A stretch of 27,090 nt of DNA from CAZQHK01 sp964593455 (GCA_964593455.1 CAZQHK010000049.1:1-27090); one strand, 5' to 3'. Counted from the first letter of the stretch, positions 1 to 8,185 are shown. The notes: generated from the sequence alone by a model not told the origin. Made by a program: numbers and translations.

Positions 1-51
1 AGCTACGTATGACTTCGCGACTTCGTGACGGCAACTCGTGAAATATGCGGG

Positions 52-2046
52 CTAGTCGTCGGTCGATAAGGTAGTGGTACAGAACTCCATGATTTTAGAA
101 ATGATTGTATCGTCCACCTGGTGATCGCGCAGCAGTTTTTCCAGGACATTCAAAGTAATATCGACGCTTCCCGTGAGAAACATCGGTGAATTGATATACT
201 TGTTTCTGGTTTTGGCCAGTTCTTTACGGGTAAAGAACCACTCTTCAAGTTGGGAATCAGCCAGAAAACCGACCTCATTTTCCACCGGCGGAACGTATTT
301 TCTTCCGGTATCCAGTTTTGCCGCTTCGTCCAGAAGTTTCTGCCTGATATCCATGAGTTGTGCCAGGGCTGATTTTTCGGGAATAGATAGCTTATCAGGT
401 GTATCGGCCGGTTCCAGGAGGGCCGGACTACTTTTATCCTCATACAAGCGGCTGCCCCGGTAGGTTCTGTTGATAACCACCGATAGGCCGTTGGTGGTAG
501 CTATCTGGCCGGTAACGCTTCGTATTTCGGTTAACATCTCCCGGAAATTATCCCGGGTCTCTTCTTCCGATAAAAACATAACAGTACGGACGTTTTCGTA
601 GGCCAGTTTTATCCTGTCCTGCTTTTTCTTTATCTCGGTCTCCGCCCCTTTTTCGATGTCCCGGTAATTATCTTCGAGTTCTTTGACGGTCCGCCAGTAG
701 TGCTTTTCACCGATTATTTTTCGTTCCACCAGACTGGCGGGGAGATTTTCGTCATCGAGCGGTTTCTCCACGTACCCCTTGTCCTGGCCGGTCATGTCAA
801 TCACCTTGGCCCGGGGAACATTGGCGATAATCCGGTCACGTTCCAGTTGGGCGGCCATTCGCCCGTCATAGAGTTTTCGTTTGGCTTCTCGCAAACGGAT
901 ATTGGCACGGTCTATATCTTTTTTGAAACGCCTTTCCAGCGTTTCCGCCTCCTGTCGGAGTTGGTCGCTCCTGGCCAGCCGTTTTTCCATCTCAGCCTGG
1001 CGTTGCCGCTTGAGGAAATACGTGTTGATGGGACGGATAAATCGTCCGTATGCAGGAATAAAATTGGCCATTGACGGATGAAATAGCAGCAACATGTCGA
1101 GATCAACCGTGGCGATCACTTCCTGCGATTTGGCGCTGGGTTTGCTTACAGCACCCGGAACAGCGGTTCCGGTAGGCCGTTGGACTATCTGCCACATAGG
1201 TTTGACACCGTCACGCTCCTGGTATTTTGCCGCACCTTCCATGAGCTTACCGGCCACGGCTGGGGAGATATCGATACCGCCGACCACCAGGAAAGGAATC
1301 GGAAGACGCCGCCCAAACGGTTCAAGATAAAGGGCGTGCCGGAGACTCCACCAGCGAGAAAAATCAGTTGCTCCGGTCGGTGTCTCCAGACCGATCGGTA
1401 CCTTGAGCGGAGTCCGCATGAGGACGCGCAGAGCGCTGGTCTCTTCGGGAGTGGGTTTCCGTCCATGAGTGAATGACGAGACGTTCATGACAACAGCCGT
1501 GCTCGCGTCAGACATCGCTTCGAAGATAAAATGGCGTATAGCGCTGCCAATTGTGTCTATTGCCTTGTTCCTATTGGCGATGGAGCCGGCCTTTCTCTCA
1601 CGTGTGTGAGATTCTAGTCGGCGTGCCTCTTTTCTCAGCGGACCGAGTTTTTCCAGGATTGTGGCGACCTTGCCGTCGAGCCACCGATCGAGCCTGGTCA
1701 GTTCTCGTTCAAAGTTCTCTGGCCGGGAGTCCATAAGTTTTTGGACGATGGCTTTGTGTTCCCCCAGAAAAGCCGCTTTCCGCCGCTGTAGGGTAGTGAT
1801 CTCAAGAGCGAACTGCTCGAGTTTTTGATCATGTTTTTTCAGAGCCGCCAGATCGTCTAAAAGATATGATGTACCCGGGCTATAACCGTACAGAACGCAT
1901 CCCAGAAAAAAGAGCCGCTCCATGTCAACCGACGCCCACCGACCAACACTGGCGGTCGATTCACCGGCTTTGATGGACGGTCCCGAAAGACAGAATAATA
2001 GTAATACCGTAACGGTTAAACATGTTCGCGGTCCAAATATGGCCAT
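52..2046 (-). CDS. Secreted protein with two tandem Skp/OmpH-like units
   Basis: 664 residues with an N-terminal signal peptide (hydrophobic stretch about residues 9-27). Two copies of an Skp/OmpH-like plan can be read. Each begins with a short strand of the type A-x-VD (residues 37-45 and 311-319), followed by a charged coiled coil (about 64-155 and 341-480). Then comes a helix plus a valine-rich strand (166-190 and 502-528), and each unit closes with a G-x-[VI]DI segment (256-270 and 626-640). Skp/OmpH chaperones are normally about 160-190 residues with one such unit and hold outer-membrane proteins in the periplasm. Here the units are much larger and fused, so the same function is inference. 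The ATG has only a distant GTGAGG upstream. A weak promoter lies at 2076-2105. Only 51 bases follow the stop before the window edge. Confidence 0.75.
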   Translation of the reverse strand: MAIFGPRTCLTVTVLLLFCLSGPSIKAGESTASVGRWASVDMERLFFLGCVLYGYSPGTSYLLDDLAALKKHDQKLEQFALEITTLQRRKAAFLGEHKAIVQKLMDSRPENFERELTRLDRWLDGKVATILEKLGPLRKEARRLESHTRERKAGSIANRNKAIDTIGSAIRHFIFEAMSDASTAVVMNVSSFTHGRKPTPEETSALRVLMRTPLKVPIGLETPTGATDFSRWWSLRHALYLEPFGRRLPIPFLVVGGIDISPAVAGKLMEGAAKYQERDGVKPMWQIVQRPTGTAVPGAVSKPSAKSQEVIATVDLDMLLLFHPSMANFIPAYGRFIRPINTYFLKRQRQAEMEKRLARSDQLRQEAETLERRFKKDIDRANIRLREAKRKLYDGRMAAQLERDRIIANVPRAKVIDMTGQDKGYVEKPLDDENLPASLVERKIIGEKHYWRTVKELEDNYRDIEKGAETEIKKKQDRIKLAYENVRTVMFLSEEETRDNFREMLTEIRSVTGQIATTNGLSVVINRTYRGSRLYEDKSSPALLEPADTPDKLSIPEKSALAQLMDIRQKLLDEAAKLDTGRKYVPPVENEVGFLADSQLEEWFFTRKELAKTRNKYINSPMFLTGSVDITLNVLEKLLRDHQVDDTIISKIMEFCTTTLSTDD

Positions 2047-2075
2047 GCACGAATCAGCCTCACTTTCTATAGTTG

Positions 2076-2105
2076 ATACTACCAGTCGGAGTTAAAACAG
2101 GTCAA
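2076..2105 (-). promoter_or_regulatory. Possible sigma-70 promoter of the Skp-like gene
   Basis: On the minus strand TTGACC (2100-2105) is followed after 18 bases by TAGTAT (2076-2081). The spacing is acceptable but the -10 matches the consensus at only 4 of 6 positions. It lies 30 bases before the ATG at 2046. Confidence 0.35.
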
Positions 2106-2230
2106 CTCTCTGCCCGGCGCGGTGTCGGTAATGTCCCAGGCGCGAGACAGAGGATCACACAGCAGGTGTGGCTGATTTCGAGCTGCACTGGAAAGGTACT
2201 TCTTTTTCCTGGTTAAAGTGAAAATACGTA

Positions 2231-2259
2231 TTGACTCGTTTAGCCCCGTTTGATATAGT
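2231..2259 (+). promoter_or_regulatory. Sigma-70 promoter giving a leaderless transcript
   Basis: TTGACT (2231-2236), a 17-base spacer, then TATAGT (2254-2259): 5 of 6 consensus positions in each hexamer. The start codon ATG is at 2268, only eight bases after the -10. Transcription should therefore start at or within about two bases of the A of ATG. No Shine-Dalgarno sequence precedes the ATG, which fits leaderless translation. Confidence 0.75.
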
Positions 2260-2267
2260 TTCCCGCT

Positions 2268-3584
2268 ATGCGTGAGACAGTCATCGGTATTCGCAGAGAA
2301 GATAAGAACGAATGGGAGCGGCGGGTTCCCTTATCGCCGTTCCATGTCGCTATCCTGGTTAAGGACCGGGGTTACCGGGTGATCGTGCAACCCTCAGATA
2401 TCCGCTGCTTTACGCATGACGAGTATTTAGCTGCCGGAGCTGAGATTATCGAGAACCTGTCTGATTGCTCACTCATCATGGCAGTAAAGGAAATTCCACC
2501 GGCGTTGCTCCTCCCCGGCAAGACCTACATGTTCTTTTCGCACACCATCAAAGGACAGTCAGGCAATATGCAGATGTTGAAAACCCTGATGGATCGGGGA
2601 TGTACACTCATAGATTATGAAAAAATCCACGATGACAAAAAACGCCGGCTGGTCTTTTTCGGGCGTTACGCCGGCCTGGCCGGTATGATAGACAGTTTCT
2701 GGGCGTTGGGGCGCCGGCTGGCAACCCGGGGGTTCAGCACCCCCTTCAGGCACATCAGGCTTACGCACGAATATGTCGACCTGGCGGAAGCCAAAGAGTC
2801 CATGAAACAAATAGGCCAGCAGATAGGACGGCCAGGCATGGTCCCGGAACTGGGCCCGATTATATGCGGATTTGCCGGTTATGGGCACGTATCAGGCGGC
2901 GCCCAGGAGATATTCGATATTCTACCGCACGAGACCATCGAGCCAGAAAAAATTGAAGAGGTAGCGAAAACAACCGGCCGCACCGATCGGCTCTACAAAG
3001 TCATCTTCCGGGAGGAACACATGGTGGAACGGATAGAGGACCGGGGCTTCGATCTGCAGGAATACTATGGGCATCCGGAGCGGTACCGGTCGCGGTTTTT
3101 CCGTTACGTTCCTCACCTGACCATGCTGATAAACGGGATCTACTGGGAAAAGAGGTACCCACGACTGATTTCGTTTAACCAACTGGAAGAACTCTACCGG
3201 GAGGAGGCTGAACCCAGGCTGCAGGTAATAGGCGACATCAGTTGCGATGTGGAAGGGGCTGTTCAGTGTACGCTGCGCTATACCAGGCCCGACAACCCGG
3301 TGTTCACCTTTGATCCCTTGACCGGGGAGACGGAGGATGGTGTTGAGGGCCGGGGACCGGTGGTGCTGGCGGTGGATAATTTGCCGTGTGAACTGTCGGG
3401 AGAAGCATCCAACTACTTCGGCACCATCCTGCTGGAGTTTATCTACCCCATTATCCGGGCCGATTATAATGTTTCGTTCGAAGATTTTGATATTCCACCG
3501 GCTATCAAGCGGGCGGTCATCGTCTACCGGGGGAGGCTTACTCCTAATTACACATATTTGAGCGAACTCGTTGAAAACATTTAA
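2268..3584 (+). CDS. Lysine-ketoglutarate reductase (saccharopine-forming) domain protein
   Basis: 438 residues resembling the LKR half of the bifunctional alpha-aminoadipic semialdehyde synthase. That half condenses lysine with 2-oxoglutarate to saccharopine using NADPH, in the cytoplasm. The N-terminus has the AlaDH/PNT-type fold with R-x-E-D-K-x-x-W-E-R-R-V-P at 9-21. FSHTIKGQ lies at 90-97, and YEKIHDDKKRRLVFFGRYAG followed by AGMID spans 117-142. A glycine-rich GFAGYGHVSGGA lies at 201-212. These blocks are characteristic of the LKR family. The saccharopine dehydrogenase gene follows 141 bases downstream on the same strand, so the pathway is split over two genes. The start is set by a promoter that ends eight bases upstream. 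Whether the flux runs toward lysine breakdown is inferred from the family. Confidence 0.85.
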   Translation: MRETVIGIRREDKNEWERRVPLSPFHVAILVKDRGYRVIVQPSDIRCFTHDEYLAAGAEIIENLSDCSLIMAVKEIPPALLLPGKTYMFFSHTIKGQSGNMQMLKTLMDRGCTLIDYEKIHDDKKRRLVFFGRYAGLAGMIDSFWALGRRLATRGFSTPFRHIRLTHEYVDLAEAKESMKQIGQQIGRPGMVPELGPIICGFAGYGHVSGGAQEIFDILPHETIEPEKIEEVAKTTGRTDRLYKVIFREEHMVERIEDRGFDLQEYYGHPERYRSRFFRYVPHLTMLINGIYWEKRYPRLISFNQLEELYREEAEPRLQVIGDISCDVEGAVQCTLRYTRPDNPVFTFDPLTGETEDGVEGRGPVVLAVDNLPCELSGEASNYFGTILLEFIYPIIRADYNVSFEDFDIPPAIKRAVIVYRGRLTPNYTYLSELVENI

Positions 3585-3725
3585 AGTATCAGTATCTAGC
3601 ACGTATTGTCTGGAGCATGTACTGGCAAAGAAGAGTGAATGATAAAATCGCCACTATAATTTTTTTTTGGTGACAGTATGGATAGTCGTGAAATTTTCGG
3701 GCAAAACGAAAGGAAGTGACGTACG

Positions 3726-5084
3726 GTGGTCTCAACTACACAGGGTAATGTATTGATCCTCGGTGCCGGTTTGGTGACTGCGCCGATGGTGGAGTATCTT
3801 CTTTCTATTCCCGGAGTCAAGGTGACTGTAGCTACCAGGACGGTTTCCAAAGCGGAAAAACTGATCGGGGATCATCCCGACGGGACGGCCCAGAGACTCC
3901 TTTCGTCGGATCAGGAAGCACTCCATGAAGCAGTCGGTAAATCGGACGTGGTGGTTAGTCTCCTTCCCGCTCCTCAGCATCCCATTGTAGCCGAGCACTG
4001 TTTCCAGCTCAAAAAACATCTGGTTACCACCTCGTATGTATCCGACAAAATGGAGGCCTTTCACGATCAGGCCAAAGCAGCTGGACTTCTCTTCCTCAAC
4101 GAATGCGGGCTTGATCCGGGAATAGATCACATGTCTGCCATGAAAATCATCCATCAAGTGCACGATGAGGGGGGAAAGGTGACCGGATTCAGGTCGCTCT
4201 GCGGCGGACTGCCTGCTCCCGAGGCCAACAACAATCCCTGGGGGTACAAGTTTTCCTGGAGCCCCAAGGGTGTGATTCGGGCCGGCAGTAATCCCGGCCG
4301 TTTTATGATTGATAAAGACACGATGGATATTCCGGGAAAAGAGCTTTTTACCAGTTGTGAACGGATCGACATTCACAGGATAGGCGAATTCGAGTGTTAT
4401 CCGAACCGTAACAGTCTCCCTTACGTTGAAAAATACCAGATTCCGGAGACCAGGACCATGTTCAGGGGCACACTCAGAAACCTGGGACACTGTGCTTCCT
4501 GGTATCACCTCAGCCGACTAGGGCTTCTGGACGACGAAAAGCAGTATGATCTTAAGGGTGTATCGTCCCGTGCGTTCCTGGCCAAACTCATCGGTATAGA
4601 AGATGAAGAGAAGATTGAAGGGGGAATTTGCTCTTTCCTGAATATTCATGAGACTAATCCCCTGTTCAGCAAGTTTCGGTTTATCGAATTTTTCTCTACC
4701 ACTCCCCTCAAGTTGGAGCGGGGCACAGCGGCCGATGTTTTGACCGAGCATCTCCTTGAACATCTTAAATACGATGAAGGGGAGCGGGATATGTGTGTTC
4801 TCCACCACATCTTTGATGTTACCCGGGCTGACGGATCGAGTACCGTTATCACTTCAACTCTCGACGATTACGGTATACCCTACGGGCACACTTCCATGGC
4901 CCGGACGGTGTCACTTCCGGCAGCCATGGCGGTCAAGTTGCTGCTGGAGGGGAGACTAAAAATGACCGGCGTCAGGATACCCGTCTGGCCTCAGTTGTAT
5001 GAGCCGATCATGGCGGAATTGGAAACGGTCAACATAAAGTTTGTCGAATGTGAAAAAGGTTTGGAGATCTCTGAATCGGCCTGA
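3726..5084 (+). CDS. Saccharopine dehydrogenase (glutamate-forming type)
   Basis: 452 residues. A Rossmann motif at the N-terminus (VLILGAGLVTAP, 9-20) is followed by VVSLLPAPQHPIVAEHC (76-92), LNECGLDPGIDHMSAMKIIH (124-143) and GGLPAPEANNNPWGYKFSWS (160-179). All are hallmarks of the saccharopine dehydrogenase of Lys9 and of the C-terminal half of AASS. The enzyme splits saccharopine to glutamate and 2-aminoadipate semialdehyde with NAD(P)+. Its length matches stand-alone Lys9-type proteins. The start is GTG with AAAGGAAG about 11 bases upstream. It follows the lysine-ketoglutarate reductase gene and probably shares its role. A TATAAT at 3655-3660 lacks a good -35, so it may be co-transcribed. 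Cofactor preference cannot be read from the sequence. Confidence 0.9.
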   Translation: MVSTTQGNVLILGAGLVTAPMVEYLLSIPGVKVTVATRTVSKAEKLIGDHPDGTAQRLLSSDQEALHEAVGKSDVVVSLLPAPQHPIVAEHCFQLKKHLVTTSYVSDKMEAFHDQAKAAGLLFLNECGLDPGIDHMSAMKIIHQVHDEGGKVTGFRSLCGGLPAPEANNNPWGYKFSWSPKGVIRAGSNPGRFMIDKDTMDIPGKELFTSCERIDIHRIGEFECYPNRNSLPYVEKYQIPETRTMFRGTLRNLGHCASWYHLSRLGLLDDEKQYDLKGVSSRAFLAKLIGIEDEEKIEGGICSFLNIHETNPLFSKFRFIEFFSTTPLKLERGTAADVLTEHLLEHLKYDEGERDMCVLHHIFDVTRADGSSTVITSTLDDYGIPYGHTSMARTVSLPAAMAVKLLLEGRLKMTGVRIPVWPQLYEPIMAELETVNIKFVECEKGLEISESA

Positions 5085-5092
5085 CTTTCACC

Positions 5093-5122
5093 TTGACAAA
5101 GTGCATGTTGTGCAGCTATAAT
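5093..5122 (+). promoter_or_regulatory. Strong sigma-70 promoter upstream of the FecR-domain gene
   Basis: Perfect hexamers TTGACA (5093-5098) and TATAAT (5117-5122) with an 18-base spacer. It starts nine bases after the saccharopine dehydrogenase stop. The expected transcript start is near 5129, about 138 bases before the GTG of the next gene, so the transcript has a long leader that contains a strong hairpin. Confidence 0.8.
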
Positions 5123-5168
5123 TAATAGCGGGAGATGAAGCTCTCCGGGTATAAGAAGAAAGAACATT

Positions 5169-5210
5169 ATAAGGCCCGCTCTGGTTAGCCGGTGCGGGCC
5201 TTATGTCTTA
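5169..5210 (+). terminator. Strong hairpin: attenuator or small-RNA terminator
   Basis: Perfect 11-bp inverted repeat ATAAGGCCCGC (5169-5179) and GCGGGCCTTAT (5194-5204) with a 14-base loop. A moderately U-rich tail (TTATGTCTT) follows. A smaller hairpin, GGAGA/TCTCC, lies just after the predicted transcript start (about 5130-5145). The A-rich run before the stem makes it usable as a terminator on the minus strand too. It sits between a strong promoter and the FecR-domain gene. It could thus end an RNA of about 80 bases, attenuate the gene, or terminate the upstream operon. Confidence 0.55.
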
Positions 5211-5266
5211 AAACGTGTTTTGGAAATGTAGCAAAATAATAGACATATGAAAGGGAGGTAGTAGCT

Positions 5267-6088
5267 GTGAAGAGGTTTTTTCTCTCAGGTGCGCTTTTTT
5301 GCGGTGTTTTGATACTAATTTCTCCGGTGATGGCTGATGTGTCCGAGACAACGATCATGCTTAAGGTAGTGAACGGTGTCGTGGAGGTGCAAAAACAAGG
5401 AGAAGAAACCTGGAACCTGGTTGAAGAAAAAGCATTGCTGGGTTTTGATGACCAGATAAGAACGAATACCGGAGCGCAGGCCCGTTTATTGTACTCCGAT
5501 ACCAGCATGCTCAAGCTGAAAGAAAAAACTATGGTCCAGATCGGCCGAGGAGAACTCCGGGTCCGGGTGGGCGAAGCCTGGGTCAGGGTAATCAAAAAAG
5601 GAACACACTTCCAGGTTGTCACCCCCACGCTTATCGCCGGCGTCAAGGGAACTATCTTCGATGTCAAGGTTAAGCAAAAAGGAGCCAGTTCTGTCAGGAC
5701 ATACAGCGGCCTGGTGGCGGTGAAGGCCGGTGGCGAAGAAGTTATCCTTAGGCCGGGTTACACTACTTCCGCCGATGGCGGCACACCCTCAAGCCCGAAA
5801 ACTTTCGAAGCCGAAAAAGCGGCCATTGGCTGGAGATTCAGCAACGTCGATATACTCAGAGATAAGATATATCTCCCTCCTACCAGTATCAGGACGGGAC
5901 GAATTATCAGGGTTCCCAATGGGTCGAACAAACAGGTTGGAGTGACTTTCCCGGGCGATTCCGGGATTTCATTAGAGGAGGCCGAACTCCGTTACAAACG
6001 TGCGAAGATCGAGTTTGGAGAAAGCTCCGACCAGTCACGGACGGCCAAGAAAATATTGGACCAGGTAATTAAGCGCTTAGGAGAATAA
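5267..6088 (+). CDS. Exported FecR-domain protein
   Basis: 273 residues with a signal peptide (hydrophobic 4-20, cleavage likely after VMA at 21-23). The FecR domain spans about 57-165. Its hallmark block FQVVTPTLIAGVKGTIFDV lies at 115-133 and is preceded by the GEAWVRV strand. A C-terminal helix with many charged residues ends the protein. In the classical FecR the domain is periplasmic and signals iron-citrate status to an anti-sigma system. In stand-alone secreted proteins like this one there is no transmembrane or anti-sigma part, so signalling is not supported. The GTG start has an excellent AAGGGAGG about ten bases upstream. A strong promoter and a leader hairpin precede it. The solute-binding protein gene follows after about 60 bases. 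Confidence 0.8.
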   Translation: MKRFFLSGALFCGVLILISPVMADVSETTIMLKVVNGVVEVQKQGEETWNLVEEKALLGFDDQIRTNTGAQARLLYSDTSMLKLKEKTMVQIGRGELRVRVGEAWVRVIKKGTHFQVVTPTLIAGVKGTIFDVKVKQKGASSVRTYSGLVAVKAGGEEVILRPGYTTSADGGTPSSPKTFEAEKAAIGWRFSNVDILRDKIYLPPTSIRTGRIIRVPNGSNKQVGVTFPGDSGISLEEAELRYKRAKIEFGESSDQSRTAKKILDQVIKRLGE

Positions 6089-6150
6089 ACGTAGATAACC
6101 GCCCGAGTCTTCAAAGAATGGATTTCGGTTCGGTGAGGAGGTTTTGGCGG

Positions 6151-7032
6151 ATGAACAGACGCCGGCGCTGCTCCGGAACGGGACAGGGAGTTTTCCGGGC
6201 AATAGTCGTGTTGCTGGCGGCGGCTGTGGTGTGGACTTCATCCGGCCTGGCGTCTGGTGCCCGGACTCTGGACGAAATCAAGGACCGGAGAATTGTCCGG
6301 ATAGCTCTTAAGGAGAGCTTCCCGCCTTTTGGCTTCATAGACGCTTCCCGCCGTTGGATAGGTTTTGACGTTGAGATTGGGTTACTGTTGGCTCGTCAGA
6401 TGCGCGAAGATTTCGCTATTAAGACTATGTTTATTCCGGTCCGTAGCCGCAGTGACCGCCCCAAACTGCTGGTCAATGATAATACCGATATAGTTATAGC
6501 CAGTTACTCAATCACACCCTCCCGCCGGAAAACAGTGGACTTCTCCAGGTCATATTTTCACAACCAGGGGCTGATGGTGATGGTTCCGGCTGGAAAGACC
6601 GGTGAGATCGGCAGCTACCATGATCTGACCGACCGATTGGTTGTAGTTACCGGCAGGTCTACCGGTGAGAAATTTCTTATTCGAAACGTCGACGGTGTCA
6701 ATCTGGTACCGGTAGCCAACGATGACTACGCGGTGAAATTGCTTCAGGAGGGCAGGGCCGAAGCCTATGTCCAGGATCTGCCGGTCTGTCTCTTTCACCT
6801 GGGGAAGGATGGTGACTGGGACGTAGTGGGCAAACCTTTCACCCTTGGAGGCAGCGAGGACCACTACGGCATAGCGGTTAAAAAAGGCTCCGCCGACCTG
6901 GTTCACTACATAAACCTGTTTATTTCCAGGATCAAAGGCAACGGTACCTACCGACGTATATACCGGCGTTGGTTTGGCAGCGGCCTCGGGAAAGAGGCTA
7001 CTCCTTCGCTTCCCGCTCCAGTCTCTCCTTGA
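6151..7032 (+). CDS. Periplasmic solute-binding protein, family 3 (amino-acid type)
   Basis: 293 residues from the ATG at 6151, preceded by GAGGAGG nine bases upstream. An in-frame ATG at 6118 exists but has no comparable ribosome site. Arg-rich n-region, hydrophobic signal stretch and cleavage near GLASG give an exported protein. The mature part reads LDEIKDRRIVRIALKESFPPFGF, then W-x-GFDVEIGLLLA, DIVIASYSITPSRRKTVDFSRSYF and a C-terminal ISRIKGNGTYRRIYRRWFG. These are the standard blocks of HisJ/GlnH-type amino-acid-binding proteins. No ABC permease or ATPase is nearby, so it may be an orphan receptor or serve a transporter encoded elsewhere. Its last 35 bases overlap the convergent pspA gene. 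Confidence 0.85.
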   Translation: MNRRRRCSGTGQGVFRAIVVLLAAAVVWTSSGLASGARTLDEIKDRRIVRIALKESFPPFGFIDASRRWIGFDVEIGLLLARQMREDFAIKTMFIPVRSRSDRPKLLVNDNTDIVIASYSITPSRRKTVDFSRSYFHNQGLMVMVPAGKTGEIGSYHDLTDRLVVVTGRSTGEKFLIRNVDGVNLVPVANDDYAVKLLQEGRAEAYVQDLPVCLFHLGKDGDWDVVGKPFTLGGSEDHYGIAVKKGSADLVHYINLFISRIKGNGTYRRIYRRWFGSGLGKEATPSLPAPVSP

Positions 7033-7690
7033 GTTCGACCAGTTCCTGAGTCACTTCCTTTTCATTTTCTTCGTCTCGTATCCGGCTGAACTTGTCTTCC
7101 AGGTTCCTGGGAGGCAGCGCTGCGTTCACTTCCTCAATAGCTTCGTTTTGCCGTTCCATCGAGAGGACTTTGTCTTCCATACGGTCAAAGGCATCAAACA
7201 GAGACGGATCGGAGATACCGTTCAAGGTCACCTGGATCTTCTTCTGAGCTTCCACATTCTTCTGACGGGCCACCAACAGGTCACGGCGGCGCTTATACTC
7301 GTCGATTTTCGTATCGAGTTCCTGTAGCCGTTTTTTAAGGGTCTCCACAGCTTCTGTCTGCTGCTCCAGTTGAGTCGTGAGCTGTTTTTCCAGGGTGGAA
7401 TAAGACCGCTTCTTGACTAAAGCCTGCCTCGCCAACTCATCGTCGCTACGCTTGATAGCAAGTTCGGCGTTCTCTTGCCATATCCCGACCTGCTCTCGGT
7501 GTTCTTCAAGACTTGTTTCCAACTTCTTCTTGTGCTTAACAGTGCGGCACACTTCTATCTTGGCGTCCCGCAGGCACTGCTCCATGTCGCGAATGATTTG
7601 ATTGAGGGTCTTTTCAGGATCTTCCGCTTTGTCCAGCAGATCGTTGATATTTGATTTGAGTAAACTGGCGATACGTTTAATAATACCCAT
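6998..7690 (-). CDS. pspA: PspA/IM30 (Vipp1) family membrane-stress protein
   Basis: 230 residues, almost all predicted alpha-helical coiled coil. The N-terminal amphipathic segment MGIIKRIASLLKSNINDLLD is followed by AEDPEKTLNQIIRDMEQCL, the classic start of PspA/IM30 proteins. These ESCRT-III-like proteins form oligomers on the inner face of the cytoplasmic membrane and stabilise it under stress. The length equals that of typical family members. The gene starts in a TAATG overlap with the stop of the DUF2089 gene, so the two are translationally coupled and share the promoter at 8153-8181. No PspF, PspB or PspC genes are seen, so regulation differs from the E. coli system. The 3' end overlaps the solute-binding protein gene by 35 bases. 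Confidence 0.9.
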   Translation of the reverse strand: MGIIKRIASLLKSNINDLLDKAEDPEKTLNQIIRDMEQCLRDAKIEVCRTVKHKKKLETSLEEHREQVGIWQENAELAIKRSDDELARQALVKKRSYSTLEKQLTTQLEQQTEAVETLKKRLQELDTKIDEYKRRRDLLVARQKNVEAQKKIQVTLNGISDPSLFDAFDRMEDKVLSMERQNEAIEEVNAALPPRNLEDKFSRIRDEENEKEVTQELVELKERLEREAKE

Positions 7691-8118
7691 TATGATTCAC
7701 CCCTTTTCCGGTTTTGCTTCTGGAGAAGCTCCAACGCTTCTTCTGAAGTTAATTTCCCCATTCTCACCTCCCCGAGCACCTGGCGTCGTTTTTCCTTCAG
7801 AACAGTCACTTCATCCTCGTGTAGTCCCAGGGTATCGAGCAGACCGTCTAGCCTGGAACGCACGGTAGGATAAGAAATAGAAAGCTCCTTTTCCACTTCC
7901 CTGATATTGCCTCTGCATTTCAGAAATATGAGCAGAAATTTATACATCTCGGGTGTTAATTGGCAAAATTTACATGGTTTAAATGTCCCCGTTATAGTCG
8001 TTTTACAGCCATCACACGTGAGATTGGTAATAGTAAGTCCCAGTCTGCACACCGGGCAAACTCCCGGCGGCCGGTATCCTTTGCCCATGGTCTTCAGCGC
8101 TCCGTTCATTTTCGGCAC
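7690..8118 (-). CDS. DUF2089-family zinc-ribbon/helix-turn-helix protein
   Basis: 142 residues. A Cys-rich N-terminus has pairs CPVC (21-24), CDGC (35-38) and CKFC (49-52), consistent with zinc binding. Next comes the helix-turn-helix block GNIREVEKELSISYPTVRSRLDGLL, and then a C-terminal helix ending in GKLTSEEALELLQK. This order matches the DUF2089 family. The protein is a likely DNA-binding regulator and, because it is coupled to pspA by a TAATG overlap, the likely controller of pspA; the regulatory role is inference. The start taken is GTG at 8118; an in-frame ATG at 8109 is an alternative. Neither has a strong ribosome site. A good promoter lies 35 bases upstream. Confidence 0.8.
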   Translation of the reverse strand: MPKMNGALKTMGKGYRPPGVCPVCRLGLTITNLTCDGCKTTITGTFKPCKFCQLTPEMYKFLLIFLKCRGNIREVEKELSISYPTVRSRLDGLLDTLGLHEDEVTVLKEKRRQVLGEVRMGKLTSEEALELLQKQNRKRGES

Positions 8119-8152
8119 ATCGATATCAACATAATTCTACCCATCCAGGTAA

Positions 8153-8181
8153 AGTATAAGGTGTAATAGTAATAATGTCAA
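8153..8181 (-). promoter_or_regulatory. Sigma-70 promoter of the DUF2089-pspA operon
   Basis: Minus-strand TTGACA (8176-8181), a 17-base spacer, then TATACT (8153-8158): 11 of 12 consensus positions. The start point is expected near 8146, giving a leader of about 28 bases. A perfect AT palindrome lies directly upstream of the -35. Confidence 0.75.
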
Positions 8182-8185
8182 TATC

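Noticed and set aside
2922..3602. Minus-strand open frame of 226 codons
   Set aside because: It is antisense to the lysine-ketoglutarate reductase gene, whose family motifs are unambiguous.
3655..3660. TATAAT before the saccharopine dehydrogenase gene
   Set aside because: No acceptable -35 lies 16-18 bases upstream, so I do not call a promoter.
5129..5266. Known riboswitch in the FecR-gene leader
   Set aside because: I compared it mentally with c-di-GMP, preQ1, SAM and lysine classes and found none of their conserved core motifs.
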